64,000 nucleotides of DNA from Riptortus pedestris (taxonomy: Eukaryota; Arthropoda; Insecta; Hemiptera; Alydidae), in NCBI GenBank assembly GCA_019009955.1, contig CM032233.1, forward strand, positions 114,878,501 to 114,942,500, read 5' to 3'. The position numbers and the translations under genes are program-made. Under the pieces are notes generated by a model. It was not told where the DNA came from. It saw only the letters and a list, made by a program, of their open reading frames with translations, and did not search any database. This document shows, one piece after another, positions 34,690 to 46,294 of the stretch. Within the stretch, counting starts at the first letter, position 1. The number at the start of each line of letters is the position of its first letter.

Positions 34690-35221
34690 AAATAATCGAT
34701 TTTAAATTTTGGCGCGAAATAATCGAGTTCAAGGTTGATGTGTAAATAATCGATCTGTAGTCAGCTGACTTAACCTACTTCGGGAACCTCAGTATCAACG
34801 ACCTCCCCAGTGAGGACAGTCGCAACGAACGTAAGAGGGAACGAGCACTTCAGAAATATAAGTAGCAATCTGTAATTAGATTTAATAAATATATCATGTA
34901 ATTAGGCACTTATTAATACTGTATCTAGTAAAGAATTATCATAGGGTTATGCTGAATTAATGGTATTAATTTTTTTAAATTAATGTTATTATTTTTTGAA
35001 AAGAGATAACCAACCCCTGAAGAGATGGTAGATAAATCACGACCCATGTAGGGCAGTATGAATAAAGTTTGAGCGAGAAAATGTTTTTTATTGGTGACTC
35101 TTGACATAAAACTATGAAGAAAATATAAAAGTATTGGGTCCAGAATAAGAAGAACGCCCAAAGTATTGAAGGCGAAATTTGCTTGCGGTGTGACTGCACT
35201 TCGAGTTACAGCCGTTCTCAT
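34690..35221 (+). mobile_element. Penelope-like element fragment with a broken ribozyme motif
   Basis: CAGTCGCAACGAACGTAAGA and GAACGAGCACTTCAGAAATA match 10.1 kb. Then, after an insert, CCTGAAGAGATGG..CATGTAGGGCAGT, TTTTTTATTGGTGACTC and TATTGGGTCCAGAATAAGAA match 56.5-56.65 kb. No reverse-transcriptase sequence. Confidence 0.5.
35013..35055 (+). ncRNA. decayed hammerhead-like motif
   Basis: CTGAAGA is kept (35017-35023), but the GAAA of the core is GACC and stem II has mismatches (ATGGT/ATCAC), so this copy should not self-cleave. It serves as a decay series with 10168 and 56519. Confidence 0.4.
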
Positions 35222-35283
35222 ATATAATAATATAATAGTTATAATAATAATAAGACGTTTTATGATATATTTCCTTATTGTTA

Positions 35284-35489
35284 AAGTGCCATGACTAAAA
35301 GTGGAGGTTTACTCAAAACTGAAAATTAAAATAATACAAAAATCAAAAAAGAATATTCAAGATATGGGGGAACAAAAGTATAAAACAACATTTATAGAAA
35401 AATAATTGGCAACAAGAACGGTTCTATTCAATTTTTCAATCCAACTCCACTCGACTTGAATTTTCGATTTCCCCCTCCCCTGATATTTT
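35284..35489 (-). mobile_element. HINE internal fragment, joined head-to-head to the next copy
   Basis: Minus orientation: GTGGAGGTTTACTCAAAACTG, CAAGATATGGGGGAACA, GGTTCTATTCAATTTTTCAA. It stops inside module A where a plus-oriented module A starts. Confidence 0.6.
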
Positions 35490-35994
35490 GAAACTCGGTA
35501 TTTAATCGTTTTATGTAAAATGAAAGATCAAGTTCGTTAACGTTTGAAATCGGACCAGTGGGAGGGGGGGGGTTTAGAGGGGAGTTTTGAAAACTCGAAA
35601 TATCTCCGTTACTGTACGTCGGATCGAAAAATTGTATAAAACCAATCTTATTGAAAACTAAATTTACTATAAATATTGCTATGTTCATTTATTCTCTATC
35701 TTGAATATTAACCGAGATATTTGCATTTTTATTAATTGTGTGTGCGGCTATTGTCGGAAGTTTCCTGATTAGTTTGGCCGTTTCCGTAACTGTTCGGCAC
35801 TCGAGTAACCTAACCTTTCTCCGTTCTTGCCTTCTAACCTTTCACTTTGTGAGATACATGCAAATACGTTCTGTTGATGCCCCCCCCCCCCATATTCAAG
35901 ATGGCGTTCTGTTACCGGTATGTAGATTTCTCTATTGTAAAACATCACATGGGAAATCTGCTTAGTTTACGCAGCCCCTGCTTGACGGACTTTC
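35490..35994 (+). mobile_element. HINE 3' half
   Basis: Begins inside module A (AACTCGGTATTTAATCGTTT) and runs through the tail to GGGAAATCTGCT, hairpin arms ACGCAG/CTGC(T)T and GACGGACTTT. Pairs head-to-head with 35284-35489. Confidence 0.75.
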
Positions 35995-36259
35995 TAATAA
36001 TTGTAATATCTGCTAATTATGATTGCAAGTTGGACTAGAGGGCGTGGAGGGGGTATCCCTAGAGCATAGTGAGGGGAAGTTCTCGGCCAGGACCCGCACT
36101 ACTACATAATGTAGTTAGAACCGACCCCCATGAGAGGCCTATCAATCTTGTATAACATGTAAGGCCGTATCTTCATCGGGCAACCCGCTTGACAGAGAGG
36201 CAGCCCTCTTCTTCTACTTCCTCTGGAATTTCTCACGGCCCCATCATGTGTGTCGTTCA
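35995..36259. other. Less AT-rich spacer, unidentified
   Basis: About 260 bases with raised G and C content between HINE pieces. No frame or motif recognised. Confidence 0.3.
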
Positions 36260-36408
36260 TTTTAGCAGATTTCCTTCAAGGGAAAACAGCTACTGACGTA
36301 CTGTTTGAAGTGGTTTTTGAAAAAATAAATAAATAAATAAAAATGTCAAACGCCCATCGATCCTACTTAGGTGATTACGAAAATGAAGTCCGTTAAAAAT
36401 TATATATA
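36260..36408 (+). mobile_element. HINE 5' region fragment
   Basis: TTTAGCAGATTTCCTTCAAG, CGCCCATCGATCCTACTTAG, GATTACGAAAATGAAGTCCG and a minimal (TA)n; stops there. Confidence 0.65.
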
Positions 36409-36453
36409 TGCTTAAAAAAGTAGCTTTGTTATTATTTGAGTTTCAAAAAATAC

Positions 36454-37878
36454 AAAACCCCGTCCCGCAGTATCTGTGTAAACTAAGCAGATTTCCCGTG
36501 TGAAGTTTTACAATAGATAAATCTACATACTGGTAACAAAAACACCACCGTGGATATTAAGTGAATAACTACAAACGGTAATCTTTCAGTTAATTTAATA
36601 ATACCGAAAGGAAAGCGTCTGAATTGTAAACAAACTGAAAGAAATATTCTAGACCGGAAATAAAAAACAATTACTGAAATATATCTGAATATAACTGATT
36701 TAATTTTATTGCAAACTATTTAATATAGCTAGTACAGAAATTTACGATGAATCAGAATTAATTTTATCCCGATCACTCAAATTTTAGTAATCCAAGAACA
36801 ATAGAAGGGGGAAGTGGTTTAACACAATGTATTTGCATATATGTCATAAAAGTAAAAGTTCAATGAAAACAATATTTGCTATTTAACATTGGAATGAAAT
36901 GGTTCAAGATATAACAGCTTATTATTAATATAACATAAGTAGGAGTGGCGGTTTACTGAAAACCAAAAACTATAAAATCCAAGTATCTCGGTTCATATTC
37001 ATGATACAGAAAATGTGTATAGAACAATATTTATAGATCATTCTATTTTCAATATGAGTGGCTCTATACAATTTTTCAATCCGACCTATAGTAACGGAGA
37101 TATTTCGGATTTTCGAAATCCTCCCCTCTACCCCCCTCTCTCACTGGTCCGATTTCAGCTATTAACGAACAGTTTTTTCTTTTTGCATAAAACGTTTAAA
37201 TATGGAGTTTGGTAACGATCAATCAAAAATTGGGACCGCTAGAGTGTTAACAGACAAAAATATATATACACATAATTTTGTAAGGACCTCATTTTAGCAG
37301 ACTCCCTTAAGGGAAATCAGCTATTGAGGTAATACTCATGACGCGAGTTTCGAAAAATTTCTTCAAATGTCCATCGATCCTACCTAGGAGATGACGAAAA
37401 TGAGGTCCGTTCAAAATTATATATATATATATTTGTCTGTTAACGCTCTAGCGGTCGCAATTTTTGTTTGATCGTTACGAAACTCGATATTTAACCGTTT
37501 TATGTAAAAAGACAGATCAAGTTCGTTAATGGCTGAAATCGTACCAGAGGGAGGGGGTTTAGAGGGGGGATTTTTGAAAATTCGAAATATCTCCGTTATT
37601 ATGCATCGGATCGAAAAATTATACAGAACCAATCTTATTGCAAATTAAATTTACTATAAATATTGTTATATACACTTATTCTCTATCTTAACTGAAAGAT
37701 TTCTCATTACCGTTTGTATTTACTTATGGTGGTGTTGTGTTACCAGTATGCAGATTTCTCTATTGCTAAACTTCACATAGGAAATCTGCTTAGTTTACGC
37801 AGCCCCTGGGTGACGGACTTTTTTTTACATGGACATTTGAATAAAATTTTCGAAAATAGCGGGAAATCTGCTAAAAAA
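36454..37878 (-). mobile_element. HINE interrupted by another HINE
   Basis: 3' end at the left (CCCCGTCCCGCAG, CTAAGCAGATTTCCC), long tail variant (TTAGTAATCCAAGAAC), second-module tail, module A, short (TA)n, GGACCTCATTT up to 37291. After the inserted copy the host continues TGGACATTTGAATAAAATTT and ends GGGAAATCTGCTAAAAA at 37878. A small deletion accompanies the insertion. Confidence 0.8.
37292..37826 (+). mobile_element. HINE inserted inside an older HINE
   Basis: Complete: TTTTAGCAGACTCCCTTAAG, CATCGATCCTACCTAGGAGA, (TA)n, module A with TTAATGGCTGAAATCG, short tail, GGAAATCTGCT, hairpin arms ACGCAG/CTGGGT, GACGGACTTTTTTTT. Very like the copy at 39237. Confidence 0.85.
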
Positions 37879-38336
37879 TATTACGTTAGGCAGTGAGTGA
37901 CTACATGTTGAAATTGGCAATTTTCAAGCACTTACAATTCGTTAACTTTGATGAGGTTAGTGTGCTTCGCAGGTTTCCTGTTTCTAAGGTAGTGTATACC
38001 TTATGAAATGAATACTCGAAGTATTTGGCTGAACATGATACATTGAGCGACAGAACTGCTTAAGTTAAGTGAACATCACATGAACAGGACTGTGTTTTTT
38101 TTTTGTTTCAGTCTCTTTTTTTACTTATGTAATACTAATCCGGATGAAGTCGCGTTAATATTATTTGTATGATGCTTAAAAAAAGGCGACATTTATGAAT
38201 TTAAATTTCACCTTCCTTCAAAACCCTCACGTCACCTTTTGTGCTTAAGGCCATGAACAAGCTAATGTTTAATGTCTAAAGTTGTCCTGTATTTTACATG
38301 AAATGTTTAAATGCCAGTTGGTAATGATTACGTAAA
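37879..38336. other. Sequence without recognised features
   Basis: Nothing recognised on either strand. Confidence 0.35.
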
Positions 38337-38344
38337 AATTATGG

Positions 38345-38348
<4 letters not shown>

Positions 38349-38406
<58 letters not shown>
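38349..38406. repeat. (TA)n microsatellite
   Basis: An uninterrupted TA run followed by GCTGTTAACGCTCGAACAGTC, which resembles the start of HINE module A. Probably the core of an otherwise unrecognisable HINE. Confidence 0.8.
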
Positions 38407-38407
<1 letters not shown>

Positions 38408-38648
38408 CTGTTAACGCTCGAACAGTCATTGAACGTTGTTACAGTCATTGAACTCATAACTTTCACGTTCCATGAAAAACTTAAAACTTTGAATATTGTT
38501 TTTTGTCCTTCTAGCTGAAACACTTTAAACAAAAATGCTTCATTTGAAACATCTTTGTTGCTCTTATTTTATACGTTTACTTGTTTCAAGCCAGTGCTCA
38601 TTTTCAATGGGTGGTTATTACCTATTTATTTTTAGTTTTGCATAAATT

Positions 38649-38871
38649 GGGGCTCAGGTTAGCCATGTGAGTTAACGCGTATGTCTTAATCTCATATGGT
38701 AAACCTAGAGTGGCGAGTTCGAGTCTGGCCTGGGCAATAGGAATTTATTTAGTGACGAACTCATCAAATAAAATACTTAGTTCGACACTGGCTAGAAAAG
38801 GGTGATAACCTGTAGAAAACCCGTCCCAATTAGCCATAGTCGAAAAAAGTGGACGTTGATGAGTAATAATA
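38649..38871 (+). repeat. tRNA-derived SINE, second full copy
   Basis: Same family as 32578-32800: GGGGCTCAGGTTAGCCATGT, GGCGAGTTCGAGTCTGGC (B-box region), CTAGAAAAGGGTGATAACCT, AAT-rich tail. Flanked by ATAAATT at 38642-38648 and 38872-38878. Also 223 bases. Confidence 0.85.
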
Positions 38872-39236
38872 ATAAATTATAACACTTAGGAGTTCCCAAT
38901 ATTTCTTTATAAAAAGCGTTATTCACAAAATATTTTTGACTGGGCTACAACCAGAAGTCCAATATTTTTGCAGCTTAGAAGACTCATAGGCGCGCATGTG
39001 TGCGCTGAGTTTTCTCTAGCTCAGTATTTAAAAATAACATTCATGTTTTATTTAAAACTAAAGATCGAGTTCGTTAATACCCGAAATCAGAACAAAAACG
39101 GTAGAGATAGTATGTTAAAAATGTTTTCTTTTTAATTCGTCGAGCCAAATTATTTCCTTGATTTTATTCATTAATATGCTTTGGTGATGCACGTGTATGA
39201 TACAACAAAGTTATTTATATATTTTAGAATCCTCCA

Positions 39237-40039
39237 ATTTTAGCAGTAAGGGAAATCAGCTATTGAGGTCGTACTCATGACGCGAGTTTCAAAAAATTTC
39301 TTCAAATGTCCATCGATCCCACCCAGGAGATGACGAAAATGAGGTCCGTTCAAAATTATATATATTTGTCTGTTAACGCTCTAGTGGTCGCAATTTTTGT
39401 TTGATCGTTACGAAACTCGATATTTAACCGTTTTATGTAAAAAGACAGATCAAGTTCGTTAATGGCTGAATTCGTACCAGAGGGAGGGGGGGTTTAGAGG
39501 GGGGATTTTCGAAAATTCGAAATATCTCCGTTATTATGCATCGGATCGAAAAATTGTATAGAACCAATCTTATTGCAAATTAAATGTAATATAAATACTG
39601 TTATATACACTTATTCTCTATCTTGAATATTAACCGAGATATTTGCATTTTTATGAAGTCTGTGGTCGGGTGTTGTTCGGGTTAGTTCGGCCGTTTTCGT
39701 AAGTTGGCTCTGGCGGAAGCTTCTAACCTAACCTGTAGTTTGTAACCTTACCTAACCTTCTTTGCTTTGTGAGATTTATGCAAATACGTGCTGTTCATCC
39801 GCCCCCCCTCCCTTCTTTAATTCTTGGATTACTAAAATTTGAGTTATTAAAATATAAATTATTCTTACAATTCAGAAGCCGTTTCAGTTGGGAGTTTATT
39901 AAAATTAACTGAAAGATTTCTCATTACCGTTTGTATTTACTTATGGTGGTGTTGTGTTACCAGTATGCAGATTTCTCTATTGCTAAACTTCACATAGGAA
40001 ATCTGCTTAGTTTACGCAGCCCCTGCGTGACGGACTTTT
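39237..40039 (+). mobile_element. HINE, near-complete, long tail
   Basis: TTTTAGCAGTAAGGGAAATC (12 bases lost from the 5' palindrome), CATCGATCCCACCCAGGAGA, short (TA)n, module A, a tail with TTGTGAGATTTATGCAAATA, GGAAATCTGCT, perfect hairpin and GACGGACTTTT. The last 130 bases match those of 37292-37826 almost exactly. Confidence 0.85.
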
Positions 40040-41049
40040 AATTTATCACTCCTACCCTTGAGATTTGGAAATTATGTTTTTATATCAACACATACTTTAT
40101 TGCCTGTTTAAATTTCAAAGCTTGTTACATTGGCCCCTGACGTATTTAGAACATTGTAATATACAATTATTTAGCTCCTTCTCGAGAACGACCTTAGAAG
40201 GTAATTTACAGAAAGGTCAATCTGGTAATACTCATTTATTATAATTTATTGTTTGACTATGTTCAAGTATATCAAAAATAATTATGTTATTAAAGCAATT
40301 ATTGTTTCACTACTGAATAAATCCTCACTCCCGGTAACAATCTAATAAAACATTCTGCTCGTTATATGACAGCTACTTTCATTAATAACTGAGCTAATTA
40401 CCATTTAACTCTAATGAACATTTCTAAAAAAAAAAAAAAAAAACCTTAATTACGTTGGCTATATATAAAAGTGTTGATTATACGACCGGAAGTCAGAAGT
40501 CAATGCATTATATTTCATTACATATCATTAATATTTTAAAATATCCCATTAACACAATTTATAATTCTCACCCTAAAATTAAAAATAACGGAGAGATTAA
40601 CAATTCTTTTTATTCTGATTGTATTTGACATATTAACTGAAACTTAAATCCTTAAATGTTACGTTAAAACACGTACAGACGCGTGCTGATACATACACGT
40701 ATTGGCAATACTACTAATTCTAAATTTGAGGATATTCATTCAATGGTATTATGGTTAACTGGTTGCTATAAAAATTGTGGCTTCATTGTTAAACTGAGCC
40801 ATTGAAAGAAAAATCTGATTGAAAACTAGTTACGACACAATAAAACCCACTTCAAACGAGCCAGAGTTTATTACCTATTCCGTGTTCTACAATAGAAGTC
40901 AGTGGTTGTTGAACTTTATCGTATTGTTGCTAAATAGCGGATGTAACTATTCGATGTAAAGGGAGCCTTGACGAAGGGGAAACTAGAATATGTTCGTAGT
41001 TTAGCACGGGTCACCGTTAGATTGTCCTTTCCAGCTTCATGTTTCGTCG
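40040..41049. other. AT-rich sequence without recognised features
   Basis: An A-run at 40426-40443. No other signal. Confidence 0.35.
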
Positions 41050-41760
41050 TTTTAACAGATTTCTCTTAAGGGAAATGAGCTACAGATGTTGTACTCATGA
41101 TGCGATTTTTGAAACATTTCTTCAACTGACCATCGATCTTGCCTAGTAGATGACAAAGATGAGGTCAGTTCAAAATTGCGTGTATACACATACACGCAGC
41201 AAACACACACTTCCCTATTATCGCTTTGCGGTCGCAATGTTTGTCTTATCGTTACCAAACGCGATATATAAGAGTTTCGTAAAGGGCTGAAATCGGATGG
41301 GGGGCGGTGGCTTAAAAAGTGGGAATTTCGAAATATTTAAAATATTTAGAAATTGGCATTTTTTAGTTTTCAGCCTTCAGTAAACCCCAATCCTACTAAG
41401 GTTTTATTAAAAATAAGATGTTATATCATGAACCACTTTATTGGAAGCTTAAATACACAATATTGTTTTCATGGACTTTTACTGTATGAGGTACATGCAA
41501 GTAGGTTATATGATGACGACATCATGCACGATTTTACGTTTTTAACTCGGGATTGTAATTTTTTATATACTATACTCAATATTTATCTGAAATCGGACCC
41601 GGAATAGAGGTGAGTGGGTTAAGTGTTAGGGGAAATTTGATAATTCAAAAAATTATCTCCGTTACTATGAGTGTGATCGAAAAATGTTGTAGAAAAGATG
41701 TGAAACTATTGGATCCTCTACAATTGTTGTTCTATGAGTTTTCTCTCAAGTCCGTTCAAA
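41050..41760 (+). mobile_element. HINE, two-module, 3' end lost
   Basis: TTTTAACAGATTTCTCTTAA, CATCGATCTTGCCTAGTAGA, a CA/TA-type core near 41182-41208, module A (ATCGTTACCAAACGCGATAT), GATGACGACATCATGCACG, second module (CTACAATTGTTGTTCTATGA). It stops before the 3' terminus. Confidence 0.75.
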
Positions 41761-41786
41761 TCCGTGGGTGTGTGCGTGTTTATTTA

Positions 41787-41895
41787 TTTTAGCATATTTC
41801 CCTTAATGGAAATCAACTATTAAGGTCGTACTTATGACGAGATTTTCGTAACAATCAAATGCCCATCGATCCTACCCAGGAGATCATGAGACCTG

Positions 41896-41957
<62 letters not shown>

Positions 41958-42315
41958 GTCTGTTAATGCTCTAGGCATCGCAATGTTTTGTTTTATCGCT
42001 ACCAAATTCGATATTTAAACGTTGTATATAGAAATAAAGATCAAGTTTGTCAATGGTTGAAATCGGGCAAGTGGGAGGGAGGTTTAGACGGAAGGAATTT
42101 CGAAAATTTCCGTTATTTTGCGTCGGATTGAAAAAGCGCAATTTACTGAGCTACATGCAAATACGTAATGTGATGAACTACTCCTCCACTATTACTCATC
42201 GAATTTTGACTTAACAGAGAATATATGGGGAGATAGTGGTGGCATTAAAAGAGTGTCTTACAATCACTTAGGAAATATGCTTAGTTTACGGAGCCCCTGC
42301 GTGATAGGCTTTTTC
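41787..42315 (+). mobile_element. HINE with a long (TA)n core
   Basis: TTTTAGCATATTTCCCTTAA, CATCGATCCTACCCAGGAGA, (TA)n 41901-41954, module A, shortened tail, GGAAATATGCTTAGTTTACG, hairpin arms CGGAG/CTGCG, GATAGGCTTTTT. Confidence 0.8.
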
Positions 42316-42454
42316 TTCATAGGTTTTTACTGGGGTCTGTGCACTTAAGGGTTAACTCAAAGTAATATAGTAGACAAAGCTGAGAAACAATCAACTGAAC
42401 TTGAACAAATAGATTTTTTGGACGTACCTCACTAAGACGCTTTCTCTCAAATAA

Positions 42455-43034
42455 GAAAAAAAGTACGTCACGCAGGGGCTGCGTAAACTAAGCAGATTTC
42501 CCACGTGAGTTTTACAATAGAGAAATCTACCTACTAATAACAGTAGTAGTAACGAGACTCTAAACCAATTTCATCGTCTTCAGCCGATCCCTGTTATTGG
42601 CACTCTCAATAAAAATGCAAATATCTCGGTTAATATTCAAGATAGAGAATAAATGTATATAACAATATTTATAGTAAATGTAATGTGCAATAAGATTGTT
42701 TCTATACAATTTTTCAATCCGACGCATACTAACGGAGATATTTTGAAATTTCAAAAATCCACCCTCTAAAATCCCCCTCCGACTGGCCCGGATTCAGCAA
42801 TTAACGAACTTGATCTTTCTGTTTACATAAAACGATTAAATATCAAGTTTGGTAACGATGAAACAAAAATTGCGACCACTAGAGCGTTAACAGACATATA
42901 TATAAAATTTTGAACGGACCTCATTTTCGTCATCTCCTGGGTAGGATCGATGTACATTTGAAGAAATGTTTCGAATATCGCAGCATGGGTAAGACCTCAA
43001 TAGTTGATTTCCCTTAAGGGAAATCTGCTAAAAC
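42455..43034 (-). mobile_element. HINE, complete single-module copy
   Basis: Left: AAAAAGTACGTCACGCAGGG, CTGCGTAAACTAAGCAGATT. Right: CAATAGTTGATTTCCCTTAA, GGGAAATCTGCTAAAA. Module A and a short (TA)n between. Both subterminal motifs and the hairpin are intact. Confidence 0.85.
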
Positions 43035-45020
43035 TCGTAATTAATGATTGGAATAATTTATGGTATAAGTCTGGCAGTAAAGTTACTGAAATCAAATCAA
43101 ATTCGCTCAACTTAACTTCAAGTAATAGGCACCCTAGAAGAGAAGAAATTGTACATACCTACGTACAGAGCACACTAGACTAGCACATTCATATCTAATG
43201 AGCAGACAAGATGAACCTATAAATCGCTACTTCAACAGTACGCTGGCTGTAAAACACATACTAACTGACTGGACACAAGTAATAACATAGCCATGGCCCA
43301 GAAATTCATGCCAACTACTAGCTGACAGTAGCCTATTTATAGATGATGTTTTTAAGTATTTAAGAAATAATGGATTATTTGATGAAATATAAAACCTATT
43401 AGTTATCATTATACAAATTATACATAGCAAGCACTGTATTCGTGGAATATAGGTTTTGCCTCCTTCCATTTAAACTCTATGTAGTTTTTTCTCTCTCTCT
43501 AAAGTTGTAATTATACTAACAATATGTATTTAATTATGTGCATTGTATTTATTTTGTATATTTGTAAAATTTAGTTGTAAAGTTTTAATATTTATTTAAT
43601 TTTGTAAAATTATATTCTAACAATTTTAAAGATGAATCACCATTGCAGCGGTATCTCAAATAAATAATAATAATAATAATACTAAGCTCTATATGGAATA
43701 TATAAAAATCGATGACTTCGCTAAAGATATTGATTAAAGAGTGGTTACAATAATATGACGTTGAAATTAAAGTACTAATTATGGAATTTGAATATGTGTT
43801 TATGACAACGTTTCTTGTATAGAGCATAGACTACCGTACATAAAATAAAATCGTCAGAAAGTATGTCTTCCCGTACAAAAACAGTCAAAACCTCTTTTAT
43901 ATATCTTTTCCTATCTCAACAAAGTCTCTGATTTCGAAACAAAAAAATGACCATTATGATTAAAATTTAAATATTAGGATTTCCTACTTTCCATCATTTG
44001 AAAACTCAAAAATTCAATTTTTTTTTTATAAGTGGAGCAATAATTGCTGTGTCAATTGAATTTAATTTTCAAAACAACGAAACGATTCTATGTTTCTCAG
44101 AATTGAAATATTTATCAGTCTCAAAACAGGGTATGATTTCATTTCTAAAATTAATATTTTTCTACTATTATGTTGAAGTATATGAGATACTATGAATTTG
44201 GGTATGTATTATAAATTGTATTTTTCACGTACAAATGGGGCGTTCTTGGTGAATATTTACTATACCAAAACTAAGAATTATAATATTCAGGGCATCGGGT
44301 TTTTACATATAGGTCATGACCCGAATTCTAGACCTCCAGGCGTATTGATTGGGCCGCTAAAGCTATCTATTAAGTAAATAAAAGTAAATAACTATTTGTG
44401 TATTCTGGAGAAAATTGTTTTTTAAACAAATAACGGTAAAAAGAGGGTAAAAAGGTAAAGAGGTAAAGAGGTAAAAAGAGGTTGTCTGGGCTCTCAAATT
44501 AATTTATTTCGATCTAAATGGATAACCGGGCATTCCATTAGTACTGAGACTTAATATAAAGTTTAAGCCGAAATAGAAATCGTTTACTATCAATTATTTT
44601 GACTTATAGTATCTTTGGCGTGGAGTTTGAAGTAAGATCACTCTTGGCAGTAGAAGTTCCGCTTTGATCTAGCCCGTGTTTCTGTAATGCTTCATTATTT
44701 TATTGCGTGTTCACTCCTTTCTTCTTATGGAGGTATACTCCCTTATATGTTATTCTCACGGCAAGAGATTTGACTCTGATATCCAAATGACTACCGATCA
44801 TCACCGTCTACCTTACAGAAAAATGTTGTCTCGTTCTCGTTGCTCCAATTCTTCGTGTGTTGAGTACACCCATTATCTCTACCTTTTTTTTTCGTAGTGA
44901 TATATCTCCCAAAAAATGTAAATTTTGCATGCACAAAGCTGCGCTTATGACTTGATGATGATATGCATGCCCCTTGTAAAGATTCGCATTTACTATGTGC
45001 CTTCCATCAAAGATACTCAA
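43035..45020. other. AT-rich sequence without recognised genes
   Basis: A short (AAT)n at 43662-43681 and a local GGTAAAGA repeat at 44450-44480. Open frames of about 60-100 codons occur but show no domain and are not better than chance for this composition. Confidence 0.35.
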
Positions 45021-46131
45021 TCTATATATATATATATAAAATTGTAACCTCTGTCTGTACATTGATTTTTTTCGCGAAATTTCACGATAACTTTTCGTAT
45101 CACATGTCGTAGACACCATATCTGCATTTTGTTTCTTTCGTGTAAGTTTGTTTGTTTGTTTGTTACCTTTTCACGCATAAACTGCTGAACCGAATTTTAT
45201 GAAACTTGGTATGTATATTACTACTAACCCAACTTAGACTTTAGGCTATATTAATTTTCTCTGAGTCGAACAGGAGTGGGTGTTATAAGGGAAGCCTGAA
45301 AATAAAAATAGTGATATTTTGTTTTCTATTGGTTTTTCGGCAAATATGCACATAACAAAAGTTGTTTATTTTGTTATTTAGAGTAACTTTTGTTATATAC
45401 ACTTTTGTCGTATACCGAAGTTTAAATGCGTTATACGCTAAAAATTATAGCGGGAGTCAACAATATTATTTGCCAAAAAAGACTCAACCGAACTAAATAA
45501 AACTCGGTATGTGTATTAGCAGTGAGGCCTTCATTATAATAAGCCATACCAACATTTCTATGTACGGGCAGGAGTGGGGGTTATAAGGGAAGCCTGAAAT
45601 TAAAAATAGCGATATTTCGTTTCCTATTGGTTTTTCCGCAAATATAAACATAACAAAAGTTGTTTATTTTGTTATTTGGAGTAACTTTTGTTATATACTT
45701 TTTTGCCGTATACCTAAGTATAAATGAGTTATACGTTAAAACTTTAGCGGGAGCCAACAATTTTATTGGGCACTAACGGCTGAACCGAACTTAACAAAGC
45801 TCGATATGTCAATTAGCATTAATTCTTCCATGATTATAAGTTATATTAACATTTTTAGGTTCGAACGGGAGGGGGGTTATAAGGGAGGCCTGAAATAAAA
45901 ATTCACCATATTTACATGTATAAGAGACGGGAAATATAAAAATATCGAAGACAGTGAAGAATTATCGAACAAATATTCTATTATTAGCAAATCCACGGCA
46001 ACGACGGGTATCAATCCTAAACACTGGGACGGGTAAATGTCAAAATATTGTGCAATGTAAAGCCTGCTAAAAAATACCATCACCATTCAGCCTCAAATGA
46101 ATTCCCGGGCGAAGCCGGGTATCTGAGCTAG
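45021..46131 (+). mobile_element. Helitron family A (non-autonomous), full length
   Basis: 5' end TCTATATATATATATATAAA after an A at 45020. 3' end with hairpin CCCGG/CCGGG (CCCGGGCGAAGCCGGG), then TATCTGAGCTAG ending at 46131 before a T. This is the canonical Helitron layout: TC start, hairpin about 10 bases before CTAG, insertion between A and T, no duplication. The body has three diverged internal repeats, each with a 'GGCTGAACCGAA.. / GAGTGGGGGTTATAAGGGA' pattern. No Rep/helicase coding sequence. Confidence 0.9.
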
Positions 46132-46132
46132 T

Positions 46133-46294
46133 TATTAAATAAAACTACAAAATATTCTTTATAAAAATGGGTCAAAAAATAATTTATGATCAAGTACATT
46201 GTCCCTTTAAGTTAGGGACAAGTTTCTCATCATTTATAAAACATGTCATCCTTTAATCAATTTAAGACTGATACGAAAACATGTCAATTAAATT
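46133..46294. repeat. paralogous block, matches 59475-59620 inverted
   Basis: TCAAAAAATAATTTATGATC, ACATGTCATCCTTTAATCAA match the reverse complement of 59.5 kb. With 47212-47321, 47732-47762 and 48129-48300 it forms one dispersed duplicate of 59195-59620, interrupted here by a HINE, a Helitron and an unknown insert. Confidence 0.7.

Noticed and set aside
35428..35688. Frame with SFYIKRLNTEF, also seen at 17344 and 37417
   Set aside because: The repeated peptide reflects HINE module A copied many times, not a conserved protein; other copies have stops and frameshifts in the same reading.
44808..45119. 103-codon frame on the minus strand
   Set aside because: Overlaps the Helitron 5' end and (TA)n start; no domain.
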